Made by a program: the position numbers and the translations under genes | Assembly (NCBI GenBank): GCA_023424585.1 | Contig: JAFADT010000906.1 | Location: 1 to 18,265, forward strand | Direction: 5' to 3' | Length of the DNA stretch: 18,265 nt | Source of the DNA: Pseudomonadota bacterium | Lineage (GTDB): Bacteria > Myxococcota > Myxococcia > Myxococcales > Myxococcaceae | Notes under the pieces: model-generated | Database searches by the model: none | What the model was told of the DNA's origin: nothing | Seen by the model: the letters and a program-made list of their open reading frames with translations, nothing else | Part shown: piece by piece, positions 1 to 7,533 of the stretch | How the letters are laid out: each line of letters begins with the position of its first letter | How positions within the stretch are numbered: position 1 is the first letter of the stretch

Positions 1-1616
1 GGCAGGCCCAGGGGCAGGCCCGCCTCGCGCGCGGGGGACTGCGCGGACAGCTGGTAGTCATCCGCGCCAGGGTCGACGAAGGCGGGCGCGCGCTCCTGGG
101 AGCGCTTGTCCAGGCCGGACCCCGAGCGCCAGTCGGCCAGGCCCATCCTGGCGTCATCCAGGCGGAACACCGCCGCGCCGCCGCTCCGGTAATACAGGTT
201 GCCGTCCACCACCGCGCCGCTCCGGCCCGGGCCACCGCGCGCGGCGATGCCGCAGCCTGCGAAGATGTTGTTGCGCACGTCCAGGCCCTGGCTGGCGCCC
301 GTGGAGCCCGTGCCGAAGATGAGGCACGCGCCGCTCAGGTTCCACACGGTGTTGTGCTGCACCTTCACGTCCACGGATGTGTCGATGCGGATGCCCGTGC
401 CCTCCTCGCCATCCGCTGCCCCCAGGCCGTCGTGGATGAGGTTGCGGCGCAGGATGACGCGCGTGGGGGGCGCGCCCTCGCGGTTGCCGCCAATCTGGAT
501 GGCGCGCGCGTTGGCGTAGAAGACGTTGTCCTCCAGCGTGACGTCGGTCGGGGACATGTGGATGAGGATGCCCTCGCCCGCGGAGGTGGACACGGCGCGG
601 TGGTTGTAGACGGTGTTGCCGCGCAGCGTGACGTGGGTGCACGTCTTGATGTCCGCGCCGTTCTCCCGGTTGTCGTGGAGCTGGTTGTTCTCCACGAGCA
701 GGTTGTCGAACGGCGTGCCCGGGTTGGTGGCGCCGCCTTCCGGCCCCAGGCACTGCACGCCGTCACCGGAGTTGTGATGGATGTCATTGCCGCGCACCAC
801 CACGTTGAACGCGGAGGTCTGCACCGCGACGCCGTGGCTGTCCACCTCGCCCCTGTCGAAGTGGGAGATGTCGTTGCCCTCGATGAGGACGTCGTGCGCC
901 TGCTCCGTCACGTAGACGCCCGCGCCCTCCGTGCCGTTCTTCACGGTGCTGTCCCGGAGCACGCCGTGGTGCGCGCCCGCGCCGCGCCACATCACCGCGA
1001 AGGTGGACTCGCCGCCCACGTCCACCGTGAGCCCCTCGATGTTCCAGTACGCGCCGCTCACGTCCACCAGCGCCGTCCTGCCAATGGCGCCGCCCTGGAG
1101 GATGGCCGTGGCGCCCGGCGCGGCTCGCAGCGTCAGCGGCTGCTCCGCCGTGCCCTGCCGCTCCTTCAGCTCCACGTGTTCCCGCCACGTGCCGGACTGG
1201 AGGAACACCGCCTCCCCGGGCCTCACCAGCGACACCGCGCGCGCCACCGTGCGCAGGGGCAGCCCCTCCGTGCCCGCCGCGGAGTCGTTGCCGCTGGGGG
1301 ACACCCAGAGCACGCGCGAATATCTCGGCTCGGCGGGCGGCGGTGGCTCGGGCTCCTGTGGCTCGGTGGGTGGTGGCTCCGCCGGGTCCGTGGGGGTGCC
1401 GAGACCTCCGTCCGTGGCGACGCCGCCGTCCTCGCCGGTGCTCGTGCCCGCGTCGGTGGGCGGCTGGGGACGCGGGGAGATGACGATGGGCGGCCTGGAC
1501 GTGTCCGGCGGCGTGGCTGTCGCGGGCGCGGGCCCGACCTCGCCGGTACAGCCGACGGTGCCAGCAAGCATCCCGGTGGCACAGACGATGGTCGTCAGGG
1601 TCAGGTGGAAGCGCAT
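1..1616 (-). CDS. Parallel beta-helix repeat lipoprotein (DUF1565-like), C-terminus cut by window edge
   Basis: The frame opens with ATG at 1616, preceded by a good ribosome site (GAGGAGT, about 6 nt upstream), and stays open to base 1, so the C-terminus is missing. Residues 1-22 are a signal peptide ending in a lipobox-like TVG before Cys23, so the product is probably lipid-anchored. Residues about 25-98 are a Pro/Glu/Asp-rich linker. At about residue 100 comes WVSPSGNDSAAGTEGLPLRT, the typical start of DUF1565 and related right-handed beta-helix proteins. The rest is made of short repeats with the N-x-I/V pattern (GNDIHHN, ENNQLHDN, GNTVYNH, RNNIFAG), and the visible end has a DYQLSAQSPAREAG motif common at the last coils of such proteins. 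The fold is well supported. Substrate and activity are unknown: polysaccharide lyase, epimerase and non-enzymatic surface protein are all possible. More than 538 residues are visible. Confidence 0.85.
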   Translation of the reverse strand, partial: MRFHLTLTTIVCATGMLAGTVGCTGEVGPAPATATPPDTSRPPIVISPRPQPPTDAGTSTGEDGGVATDGGLGTPTDPAEPPPTEPQEPEPPPPAEPRYSRVLWVSPSGNDSAAGTEGLPLRTVARAVSLVRPGEAVFLQSGTWREHVELKERQGTAEQPLTLRAAPGATAILQGGAIGRTALVDVSGAYWNIEGLTVDVGGESTFAVMWRGAGAHHGVLRDSTVKNGTEGAGVYVTEQAHDVLIEGNDISHFDRGEVDSHGVAVQTSAFNVVVRGNDIHHNSGDGVQCLGPEGGATNPGTPFDNLLVENNQLHDNRENGADIKTCTHVTLRGNTVYNHRAVSTSAGEGILIHMSPTDVTLEDNVFYANARAIQIGGNREGAPPTRVILRRNLIHDGLGAADGEEGTGIRIDTSVDVKVQHNTVWNLSGACLIFGTGSTGASQGLDVRNNIFAGCGIAARGGPGRSGAVVDGNLYYRSGGAAVFRLDDARMGLADWRSGSGLDKRSQERAPAFVDPGADDYQLSAQSPAREAGLPLGL

Positions 1617-1992
1617 GGGGACTCCTCGTAGGGGTTCACGGCGCGGAGGTGCGCTCGCGAGGTCGGCCGGCAACGAAGGCGTGCGGGCCGTGCATTCCCC
1701 GTCAGCCCTGAGCGGCGCCGACGCCGGGTCGCCGGGCAGGCTGGCAGGAGTGTGAATCCGCGCGGTTGGGGCCTGGCGACAGGGACCCGCGAATGTGCTG
1801 GAGGGTGGGCACCGCGCGCAGGACGGGCTTCAAGGCTCCCACCGGGAGGCCCCGTCCCCAGGGCTCGACAAGTTCCACCACCAGGCCCGCTCCGGCACTT
1901 GTCCGGAGGGATGACGCGGGTGCCCTGGAAACACGAGGGCCGTGTCCCCCGGAACGAGGAGCACGGCCTGAGGACGACGACGGATGGCGGCT
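1617..1992. other. Intergenic stretch without a convincing gene
   Basis: This 376-bp gap lies between the start of the beta-helix lipoprotein and the stop of the glutaredoxin, both on the minus strand. Open frames cross it on both strands, but none starts at a good ribosome site or encodes a recognisable protein. It should hold the promoter of the beta-helix gene, though I could not pick out a credible -35/-10 pair. An inverted repeat near 1938-1968 is listed separately. Confidence 0.5.
1938..1968 (-). terminator. Possible terminator hairpin downstream of the glutaredoxin gene
   Basis: GGCCGTG at 1938-1944 pairs perfectly with CACGGCC at 1962-1968 across a 17-nt loop. It lies 24 nt beyond the glutaredoxin stop. 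Read on the minus strand, the stem is followed by a short TGTTT stretch rather than a full T-run, so termination here is only a suggestion. Confidence 0.3.
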
Positions 1993-2271
1993 TCAGGGAG
2001 CGGCGGAGTCCCGGGTCTCCCGGCCGAGGAGTGCGTCCAGTTGCCCGCGCGCCTCCAGGTCATACAGGTCATCGCAGCCACCGATATGGCGGCCTCCGAT
2101 GAAGATCTGCGGCACCGTCTGGCTGCCGCAGCGCCGCATCATCTCCTCGTGCCGCACCTCGTCCGCGGCGACATCCACCTTCTGGAACTCGCAGCCCTTC
2201 TCGTTGAGCAGCGCGATGGCCTGCCGCGAATAGGGACAGGTCCGCTTCATGTAGACGACGACCTCGAGCAT
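1993..2271 (-). CDS. grxC: Glutaredoxin (GrxC type, CPYS active site)
   Basis: A 92-residue protein of normal length for a monothiol/dithiol glutaredoxin. It starts MLEVVVYMKRTCPYS: the CPYS dithiol active site sits at Cys12-Ser15 after the first beta strand. The TVPQIFIGG stretch supplies the cis-proline loop, and GGCDDL supplies the usual glutathione-binding GG-x-D motif. Glutaredoxins reduce protein disulfides and glutathionylated proteins in the cytoplasm using glutathione. The ATG at 2271 has a strong ribosome site (AGGAGGT, 4 nt upstream), which fixes the start inside the longer open frame. It follows the acyltransferase-like gene on the same strand after 83 bp, so the two could be cotranscribed, although I see no functional link. 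Identification is firm; the exact subtype is less so. Confidence 0.93.
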   Translation of the reverse strand: MLEVVVYMKRTCPYSRQAIALLNEKGCEFQKVDVAADEVRHEEMMRRCGSQTVPQIFIGGRHIGGCDDLYDLEARGQLDALLGRETRDSAAP

Positions 2272-2354
2272 CACGACCTCCTGGGTCGAAGGGTGGGGAC
2301 TCGCGCCGCGGTCCGACACCCGCCGCGCGGCGCTCGCTCCCCTGCCCGCTTTCC

Positions 2355-3494
2355 TCAGCGAGCCACGGGCGTGGCCACGGGCAGGCGCGCGGCGGCCTCC
2401 CGCGCGCGGCCGCGCAGGTCCCACGCGTACAGGGCGCCCCACTGGAGCACGGCGGTGAGCACGAACAGCAGCGGCCACAGCGGCGTGTAGTGCACGCGCA
2501 GGAGGTACAGGCCCACGTAGTACACGTAGAACTGGAGCACGAACGCGAGCAGCGAGTGCCGGCCGATGACGCTCGCCGCGCGCAGGGAGCGCGACAGGTA
2601 GCCGGCCTGCTCGGCGCGCATCAGGAGCCCCAGCAGCGCGAGCACCGTGCCGCCATACAGCGCCACGTAGGCGGGCCCTGGCGGGTACTTCTGCGCCTGC
2701 GACGTGAGCGCCATCAGCGTGTCGAAGCCCGCGCCGTGCCACGAGTGGTGCACCGCGATGTGCAGCACCACCAGCGCCGCGCCGCCCATGGCGATGCCCA
2801 GGCCCGCGGCTTCGAAGCGCCGCCCCACGCCCTTGACGTCCGCGCGGCCCCACGTGCCCAGCCACTCGCCGAACATGCTGCCCACCAGGTACACGCCCAG
2901 CCACGGCGCCACGGGGAAGCTGGAGAGCAGCACGGACAGCTCGCGCTGACCGAAGAGGAGCTCCTTGAGCGTGCGCGCCACCACCGACTCCGGCCACCAG
3001 GCCAGGCTCACCGCCCAGCTCAGCGCGAACAGCCCCAGGCCCAGCGCCGCGCGGGCCCGACCGCCGAGCCGCGTCATCACCCAGGGCCCCACGAGCAGCG
3101 CCAGCCCGATGGTGTCCGTCACCGGCAGGATGCGCAGCAGGTAGTGGGGTTCGTCCGCCCAGAAGCGGCAGGTGGGCACGATGAGCAGGTGGCCCGCGGT
3201 GAGCAGGAACAGGCCCCGGCGCTGGAGCCGCGCGCGCAGCGGGCCGAAGTCCCGGCTGCGCGCGTGCAGGAGCCCCAGCATCAGCCCGCTGATGACCATG
3301 AAGCCGGGCGTGGCCATCATCGTCAGCAGGTTCATCCGCTCGCGCAGGTGCGCGGCCTCGCCGCCCAGCGGATAGAGATACGCATCCGCGAAGTGCGACA
3401 GGAACACGAGCAGCATCACCGTGCCCCGCATGGCATCCACCGCTTCCAGCCGCCCAGGGGCGGAGCGCGCCCCCGACACCTGCTCGCGCTGCAT
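2355..3494 (-). CDS. Acyltransferase-type polytopic membrane protein
   Basis: The 379-residue protein starts at ATG 3494 with AAAGGA about 8 nt upstream; the longer open frame reaching 3737 has no comparable start. After a short polar N-terminus it reads RLEAVDAMRGTVMLLVFLSH, the first membrane helix motif (D-x-x-RG ... H, with His34) shared by the OpgC, DUF1624/heparan-glucosaminide N-acetyltransferase-like and acyltransferase-3 families. About ten hydrophobic helices follow, including TPGFMVISGLMLGLL and IGRHSLLAFVLQFYVYYVGL near the end. Such proteins transfer acyl groups onto sugars or polysaccharides at the inner membrane. Which family it belongs to and what it acylates cannot be decided by eye. 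It is divergent from the U32 gene and upstream of the glutaredoxin. Confidence 0.75.
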   Translation of the reverse strand: MQREQVSGARSAPGRLEAVDAMRGTVMLLVFLSHFADAYLYPLGGEAAHLRERMNLLTMMATPGFMVISGLMLGLLHARSRDFGPLRARLQRRGLFLLTAGHLLIVPTCRFWADEPHYLLRILPVTDTIGLALLVGPWVMTRLGGRARAALGLGLFALSWAVSLAWWPESVVARTLKELLFGQRELSVLLSSFPVAPWLGVYLVGSMFGEWLGTWGRADVKGVGRRFEAAGLGIAMGGAALVVLHIAVHHSWHGAGFDTLMALTSQAQKYPPGPAYVALYGGTVLALLGLLMRAEQAGYLSRSLRAASVIGRHSLLAFVLQFYVYYVGLYLLRVHYTPLWPLLFVLTAVLQWGALYAWDLRGRAREAAARLPVATPVAR

Positions 3495-3775
3495 GGGAGA
3501 TCCTTTCGGAAGAAGGCGCGCGGCGTGGTTGACATCCCTCCCCCCTCGAGCGGGTGCCTGCCCTGCGCGCCGGAGACCTGGAATATCACCCCGGCCCGCA
3601 AAGACAAACACTCCACCTGACTCCCCTTCCCATGGGAGTCCTTGTCGCGCCAGACACCTGTATGGGTTCAGGATGGACCCGCGTGGAAGGCACTCGGGGT
3701 CTGGTGCACGCCCGGTGGGGAGGTGGGCAGGCATCAACGCGGGAGCGGCCGGGGTGGGCGTGCTAGGTAGGAGGC
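3495..3775. promoter_or_regulatory. Divergent intergenic region between acyltransferase and U32 genes
   Basis: The two genes point away from each other, so this 281-bp stretch should carry both promoters. No confident sigma-70 pair was found. On the minus strand, TTGTCT about 16 nt upstream of TATTCC (around 3582-3608) is a weak candidate for the acyltransferase gene. A perfect inverted repeat at 3619-3640 lies just behind it. Confidence 0.4.
3619..3640. repeat. 7-bp perfect inverted repeat in a divergent promoter region
   Basis: GACTCCC at 3619-3625 is the exact reverse complement of GGGAGTC at 3634-3640, with an 8-nt spacer. It is placed between two divergent genes, about 125 bp from the acyltransferase start and 136 bp from the U32 start. 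That suits a regulator binding site or an RNA hairpin. A chance occurrence in GC-rich DNA is possible. Confidence 0.35.
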
Positions 3776-6385
3776 ATGTCTCCCCGACGCCCCGAAATCC
3801 TCGCCCCCGCTGGTGACCTGGAGTCGTTGCGTGCCGCCCTGGCCAGTGGCGCGGACGCCGTGTACTTCGGGCTCGATGAAGGCTTCAACGCGCGGGCGCG
3901 CGCGGAGAACTTCTCGCTCGCCCGGTTATCGGAGACGGTGGGGCTCATCCACCGGGCCGGCGCGCGCGCCTACGTGACGCTGAACACGCTGGTGTTCGAG
4001 CCGGAGCTGCCGGTGGTGGAGCACCTCTTGCGCGGCGTGGCGAAGGCCGGCGTGGACGCGCTCATCGTGCAGGACCCGGCGGTGGCGCTGCTGGCGCGGG
4101 CGGTGTGCCCCCAGTTGGAGCTGCACGCCTCCACGCAGATGACGCTGTCCAGCGCGGAAGGGGCGCGGTTCGCCACGGGGCTGGGCTTCACGCGCATGGT
4201 GGTGCCGCGCGAGCTGTCGGTGGCGGAGATCCGCCGGCTGGCGTCGCAGACGGACATCGAGCTGGAGGTCTTCATCCACGGCGCGCTCTGCATGTCGTGG
4301 AGCGGCCAGTGCCTCACGAGCGAGGCCTGGGGCGGCCGGTCCGCGAACCGGGGCCAGTGCGCGCAGTCCTGCCGGCTGCCGTACGACCTGGTGGTGGACG
4401 GCGAGACGCGCGACCTGGGCGAGGTGAAGTACCTGCTCAGCCCCAAGGACCTGGCGGGCGTGCGCGCGGTGCCGGAGCTGGCGGACATCGGCGTGCATAG
4501 TCTGAAGATCGAGGGCCGGCTCAAGGGCCCGGCCTACGTCTCCAGCACGGTGCAGGGCTACCGCCGCTGGCTGGACGGCGTGATGGCCGGCAGGCCCGAC
4601 GGCGCGCGGCTGGCGAAGGACCTGGCGGAGATGTCGCTGTCGTACAGCCGGGGGTTCTCGCACGGGTTCCTGGCGGGGTCCGACCACCAGACGCTGGTGG
4701 AGGGGCGCTTCCCGAAGCACCGCGGGCTGTACCTGGGCCGGGTGCGGGCGGTGTCGGGCAAGGACGTGCTGGTGGCGCCGGACGACCGGCCGTGGACGGG
4801 CGCGCTGGGCCTGGGCGACGAGCGCCCGGAGGCTCCGGCGGGCACGGTGTCCGCGCCGCTCACGGGCGAGCCCGACCCCGCGGACGTGGATCCGCGTCCG
4901 GGCATGGGCGTGGTGTTCGACGCGGGCGCGCCGGAGGACAAGCACGAGCCTGGCGGCCCCATCTTCCGCGTGGAGCGCGAAGGCGACGCGTGGGTGCTGG
5001 GCTTCGGGCACCCCGGGCCGGACCTGGGCCGCGTGGCGCCTGGGCAGCGCGTGTGGCTGAACAGTGACCCGGCGCTCGCGAGGCGCACGGAGGGGCTGCT
5101 CGCGCAGGGTGAGCCCGAGGGCCGCATCCCGCTGTCACTGGTGGTGTCCGGCGCGGAGGGCACGCCGCTGCGCGTGCGGATGAGCACCGGGCGGTTCACG
5201 CGCGAGGCGGTGGGCACGACGGTGCTCGCGCCGTCGCGAGGCGCGGGCGTGGACGCGGCGCTGCTCAAGGACAAGCTGGCCGCGCTGGGCGGGACGTCGT
5301 TCCATCTGGCGGAGCTGGACGCGTCCGGGCTGGCGCCGGGGCTGCACCTGCCCGTGTCGGAGCTGAAGGCGCTGCGGCGGCAGCTGGTGGCGGAGCTGAC
5401 GGCGGACGTGGAGCGCGGCCCCGCGCGGACGGTGCGCGAGGAGGCGGTGGAGTCCGACGTGCGCGACGCGCTGCTGGCGAAGGTGGCGTCACGGCCGGCG
5501 GACGACGCGCCCCGGCTGCTGCCCTTGTGCCGCGACGACGCGCAGCTGGAGGCGGTCATCGCCGCGGGCCTGCGCGAGGTGGAGCTGGACTGGATGGAGC
5601 TGGTGGGGCTCCAGAAGGCGGTGGAGCGGGCGCGCGCGGCGGGGCTGCGCGTCACCATCGCCACGGTGCGGGTGCAGAAGCCGGGCGAGGAGGGCTACGA
5701 CACGCGCCTGGACCGGCTGCGGCCGGACGCGGTGCTGGTGCGCCACTGGGGCGCGATGATGCACTTCCTGGAGCAGCCGGCGGGGGCGTCGCGGCCGGTG
5801 CTGCACGGGGACTTCTCGCTGAACGTCACGAACTCGCTGACGGCGGCGCACCTGTTGGGGTTGGGGCTGGACACGCTGACGGTGTCGCACGACCTGGACT
5901 CGGAGCAGCTGTTCGCGCTGCTGGAGCAGGCGCCGGCGCACCGGTTCGCGGTGGCGCTGCACCACCACATCGCCACGTTCCACACGGAGCACTGCGTGTA
6001 TTCGCACACGCTGTCCAACGGGCGCGACTACAAGACCTGCGGGCGGCCGTGTGAGCAGCACGCCATCGCGCTGAAGGACCGGCTGGGCCTGGAGCACCCG
6101 GTCATCGTGGACGTGGGCTGCCGCAACACGGTGTTCAACGCGCAGGCGCAGAGCGCGGCGTCGCTGGTGCCCCGCCTGCTGGAGCGCGGCGTGCGGCGCT
6201 TCCGCGTGGAGTTCGTGCGCGAGACGCGCGAGGAGGCAGCCCGGGTGCTGGGCGCGTATCAGGAGCTGCTCGCGGGCCGGCTGGCGCCCGCGGAGGCGGT
6301 GAAGCGCGCGGCGGTGCACGAGCAGTTCGGCGTCACGCGCGGCACGATGCAGGTGCTCAAGCACCCGGCGGTGAACGCGCGCTGA
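3776..6385 (+). CDS. U32 family protein, long RlhA-like form (probable 23S rRNA hydroxylase family)
   Basis: An 869-residue protein beginning MSPRRPEILAPAGDLESLRA, the usual U32 start, so ATG 3776 is right even though GGAGG lies only 1 nt before it. The U32 signature GALCMSWSGQC is at residues about 169-179, and Cys172, Cys179, Cys195 and Cys199 form the family's conserved four-cysteine set, thought to hold an Fe-S cluster. U32 members include E. coli RlhA (23S rRNA C2501 hydroxylation) and UbiU/UbiV (ubiquinone hydroxylation); the old label 'peptidase' is doubtful here. The middle (about 320-560) corresponds to the DUF3656 region. The C-terminal third holds a second cysteine set (Cys740, Cys755, Cys759, Cys782) in HCVYSH, CGRPCE and VGCRN. 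At 869 residues it is longer than E. coli RlhA (roughly 650). It appears to be a single-gene unit ending at a hairpin. Confidence 0.9.
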   Translation: MSPRRPEILAPAGDLESLRAALASGADAVYFGLDEGFNARARAENFSLARLSETVGLIHRAGARAYVTLNTLVFEPELPVVEHLLRGVAKAGVDALIVQDPAVALLARAVCPQLELHASTQMTLSSAEGARFATGLGFTRMVVPRELSVAEIRRLASQTDIELEVFIHGALCMSWSGQCLTSEAWGGRSANRGQCAQSCRLPYDLVVDGETRDLGEVKYLLSPKDLAGVRAVPELADIGVHSLKIEGRLKGPAYVSSTVQGYRRWLDGVMAGRPDGARLAKDLAEMSLSYSRGFSHGFLAGSDHQTLVEGRFPKHRGLYLGRVRAVSGKDVLVAPDDRPWTGALGLGDERPEAPAGTVSAPLTGEPDPADVDPRPGMGVVFDAGAPEDKHEPGGPIFRVEREGDAWVLGFGHPGPDLGRVAPGQRVWLNSDPALARRTEGLLAQGEPEGRIPLSLVVSGAEGTPLRVRMSTGRFTREAVGTTVLAPSRGAGVDAALLKDKLAALGGTSFHLAELDASGLAPGLHLPVSELKALRRQLVAELTADVERGPARTVREEAVESDVRDALLAKVASRPADDAPRLLPLCRDDAQLEAVIAAGLREVELDWMELVGLQKAVERARAAGLRVTIATVRVQKPGEEGYDTRLDRLRPDAVLVRHWGAMMHFLEQPAGASRPVLHGDFSLNVTNSLTAAHLLGLGLDTLTVSHDLDSEQLFALLEQAPAHRFAVALHHHIATFHTEHCVYSHTLSNGRDYKTCGRPCEQHAIALKDRLGLEHPVIVDVGCRNTVFNAQAQSAASLVPRLLERGVRRFRVEFVRETREEAARVLGAYQELLAGRLAPAEAVKRAAVHEQFGVTRGTMQVLKHPAVNAR

Positions 6386-6397
6386 GGCGCGGTGTGA

Positions 6398-6422
6398 GCA
6401 GGGCTCCTGCTTCGAGCCCTGC
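6398..6422. terminator. Hairpin between convergent genes, probable bidirectional terminator
   Basis: GCAGGGCT at 6398-6405 pairs perfectly with AGCCCTGC at 6415-6422 over a 9-nt loop. It starts 13 bp after the U32 stop and is followed on the plus strand by a pyrimidine-rich, partly T-rich stretch. It sits in the 49-bp gap between the U32 gene and the convergent small membrane protein gene, so it could serve both. Confidence 0.6.
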
Positions 6423-6434
6423 CCCTCTGTTCGT

Positions 6435-6677
6435 TCAGGCGATGTGGAGCACGTCCCACTTGGAGGAGGGGCTTCGCAGCCACTTCAAGCGCAGGAGGAC
6501 GAACAGCAGCGTCATCGCGGCGAACCACTTCCAACCCAGGACGTCGTGCGCATCGCGAGGTCCGCGCCGCAACCATCGCAGCAGCAGGAACACCACCACC
6601 GGCGAGAGCCAGAGCGCGTAGAAGAAGCCCACCGAGGGCGGTGGGGGTCCGCACACATCCGCGAGCGTGAACTGCAT
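6435..6677 (-). CDS. Small two-helix membrane protein, function unknown
   Basis: An 80-residue protein with ATG at 6677 and GGGAGGG about 8 nt upstream. Residues about 16-36 (VGFFYALWLSPVVVFLLLRW) form one hydrophobic helix followed by an Arg-rich turn. Residues about 49-64 (WKWFAAMTLLFVLLRL) form a second, again followed by basic residues. The basic residues after each helix are typical membrane-topology signals. I do not recognise a family. It lies 33 bp downstream of the queuosine-precursor transporter gene on the same strand, so cotranscription is likely. The good ribosome site, clean membrane-protein pattern and close spacing support a real gene. Confidence 0.7.
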   Translation of the reverse strand: MQFTLADVCGPPPPSVGFFYALWLSPVVVFLLLRWLRRGPRDAHDVLGWKWFAAMTLLFVLLRLKWLRSPSSKWDVLHIA

Positions 6678-6710
6678 GGGGCACCCTCCCGTCCCCGCAG
6701 TCTACCGCGG

Positions 6711-7457
6711 TCAGGCCGTGGCCGCGGATGGGGGCTCGGATTGGGGGGTCACGAGGTTCACCGGCTCACCGTCCTCGCCCAGCACCACCGGCGCGATGCC
6801 CAGCTTGCGCTCCACCAGCGTGTGCCCCAGGTAGACGAGCGGCGTCAGCCCGATGGCCACCAGCAGCTTCACCGCGTACGAGGTGAAGATGATCCGGAAG
6901 ATGACGTTCTGCGGCAGCACGCCCGTCCAGGCGACGAACTGCACCACCACCGTGTCGATGAGCTGCGACACCACCGTGGAGCCCGTGGCGCGCAGCCACA
7001 GCATCCGGTTGTTCGTCACGCGCTTCAGCAGGTTGAAGACCGAGATGTCCAGGAACTGCGCCACCAGGTACGCCACCATCGACGCCATCAGGATGCGCTG
7101 CGAGCCGCCGAACACGTTGTTGAACGACGCCGCCACCGTCCCGTTGTAGTCCTTCGCCTCCGTCATCGGCGCCCACGGAATCTGCCCCGCCAGCGCGATG
7201 ATCACGAACGTGAAGATGGCCATGAAGAAGCCCACCCACGTCACGAGCCGCGCGACCCTCTTGCCATAGAACTCGTTGAGGATGTCCGTCAGCAGGAACG
7301 TCACCGGGAACGGCAGCATGCCCGCGGACATCACCGCCACCACCGGGCCCAGGTGCACCTCGAACAGCTTCACCCCGATGATGTCGCCGACCACCAGCGA
7401 GGTGATGAACACCCCCGCGAGCACCACGAAGAGCTGAATCCGCCGGTCCAGGGTCAT
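6711..7457 (-). CDS. yhhQ: Queuosine precursor transporter (YhhQ family)
   Basis: A 248-residue, six- or seven-helix membrane protein. The family landmarks are visible: TDILNEFYGKRVARLV at residues 57-72, YLVAQFLDISVF at 130-141 and RATGSTVVSQLIDTVV at 156-171. In E. coli, YhhQ imports the 7-deazaguanines preQ0 and preQ1, which are used to make queuosine in the tRNA wobble position. The start at ATG 7457 is supported by GAAGGA about 8 nt upstream. The residues after about 222 form a polar tail. No preQ1 riboswitch-like aptamer is evident in the 76 bp upstream. It follows the FolB-cupin gene on the same strand, so the 9047-6435 block may be one transcript dealing with GTP-derived pterins and deazapurines. 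The family assignment is strong; the substrate is inferred. Confidence 0.9.
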   Translation of the reverse strand: MTLDRRIQLFVVLAGVFITSLVVGDIIGVKLFEVHLGPVVAVMSAGMLPFPVTFLLTDILNEFYGKRVARLVTWVGFFMAIFTFVIIALAGQIPWAPMTEAKDYNGTVAASFNNVFGGSQRILMASMVAYLVAQFLDISVFNLLKRVTNNRMLWLRATGSTVVSQLIDTVVVQFVAWTGVLPQNVIFRIIFTSYAVKLLVAIGLTPLVYLGHTLVERKLGIAPVVLGEDGEPVNLVTPQSEPPSAATA

Positions 7458-7533
7458 CCGATGCGTCCTTCACGAACGAGGCGCCTCTACAGCTAGCACA
7501 CCCGCCCTCCCCCGTCGCTTGGCAGGCCGGGAC

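Noticed and set aside
354..1631. Long plus-strand open frame opposite the beta-helix gene
   Set aside because: It is rich in Arg, His, Ala and Val with no domain, and it mirrors a well-supported gene; typical shadow frame in high-GC DNA.
1752..2233. Plus-strand frames across the 1617-1992 gap and into the glutaredoxin gene
   Set aside because: No ribosome site, no recognisable protein, and they run antisense through the glutaredoxin gene.
3529..3534. Perfect TTGACA word upstream of the U32 gene
   Set aside because: No -10-like hexamer lies 15-19 bp downstream, so it is not supported as a promoter.
2490..3620. 376-codon plus-strand frame opposite the acyltransferase-like gene
   Set aside because: Its Gln/His/Arg/Pro-rich composition is that of a shadow; the opposite strand encodes clear membrane helices.
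7458..7533. Possible preQ1 riboswitch before the queuosine-precursor transporter
   Set aside because: The 76-bp gap shows no short hairpin plus A-rich tail arrangement typical of preQ1 aptamers.
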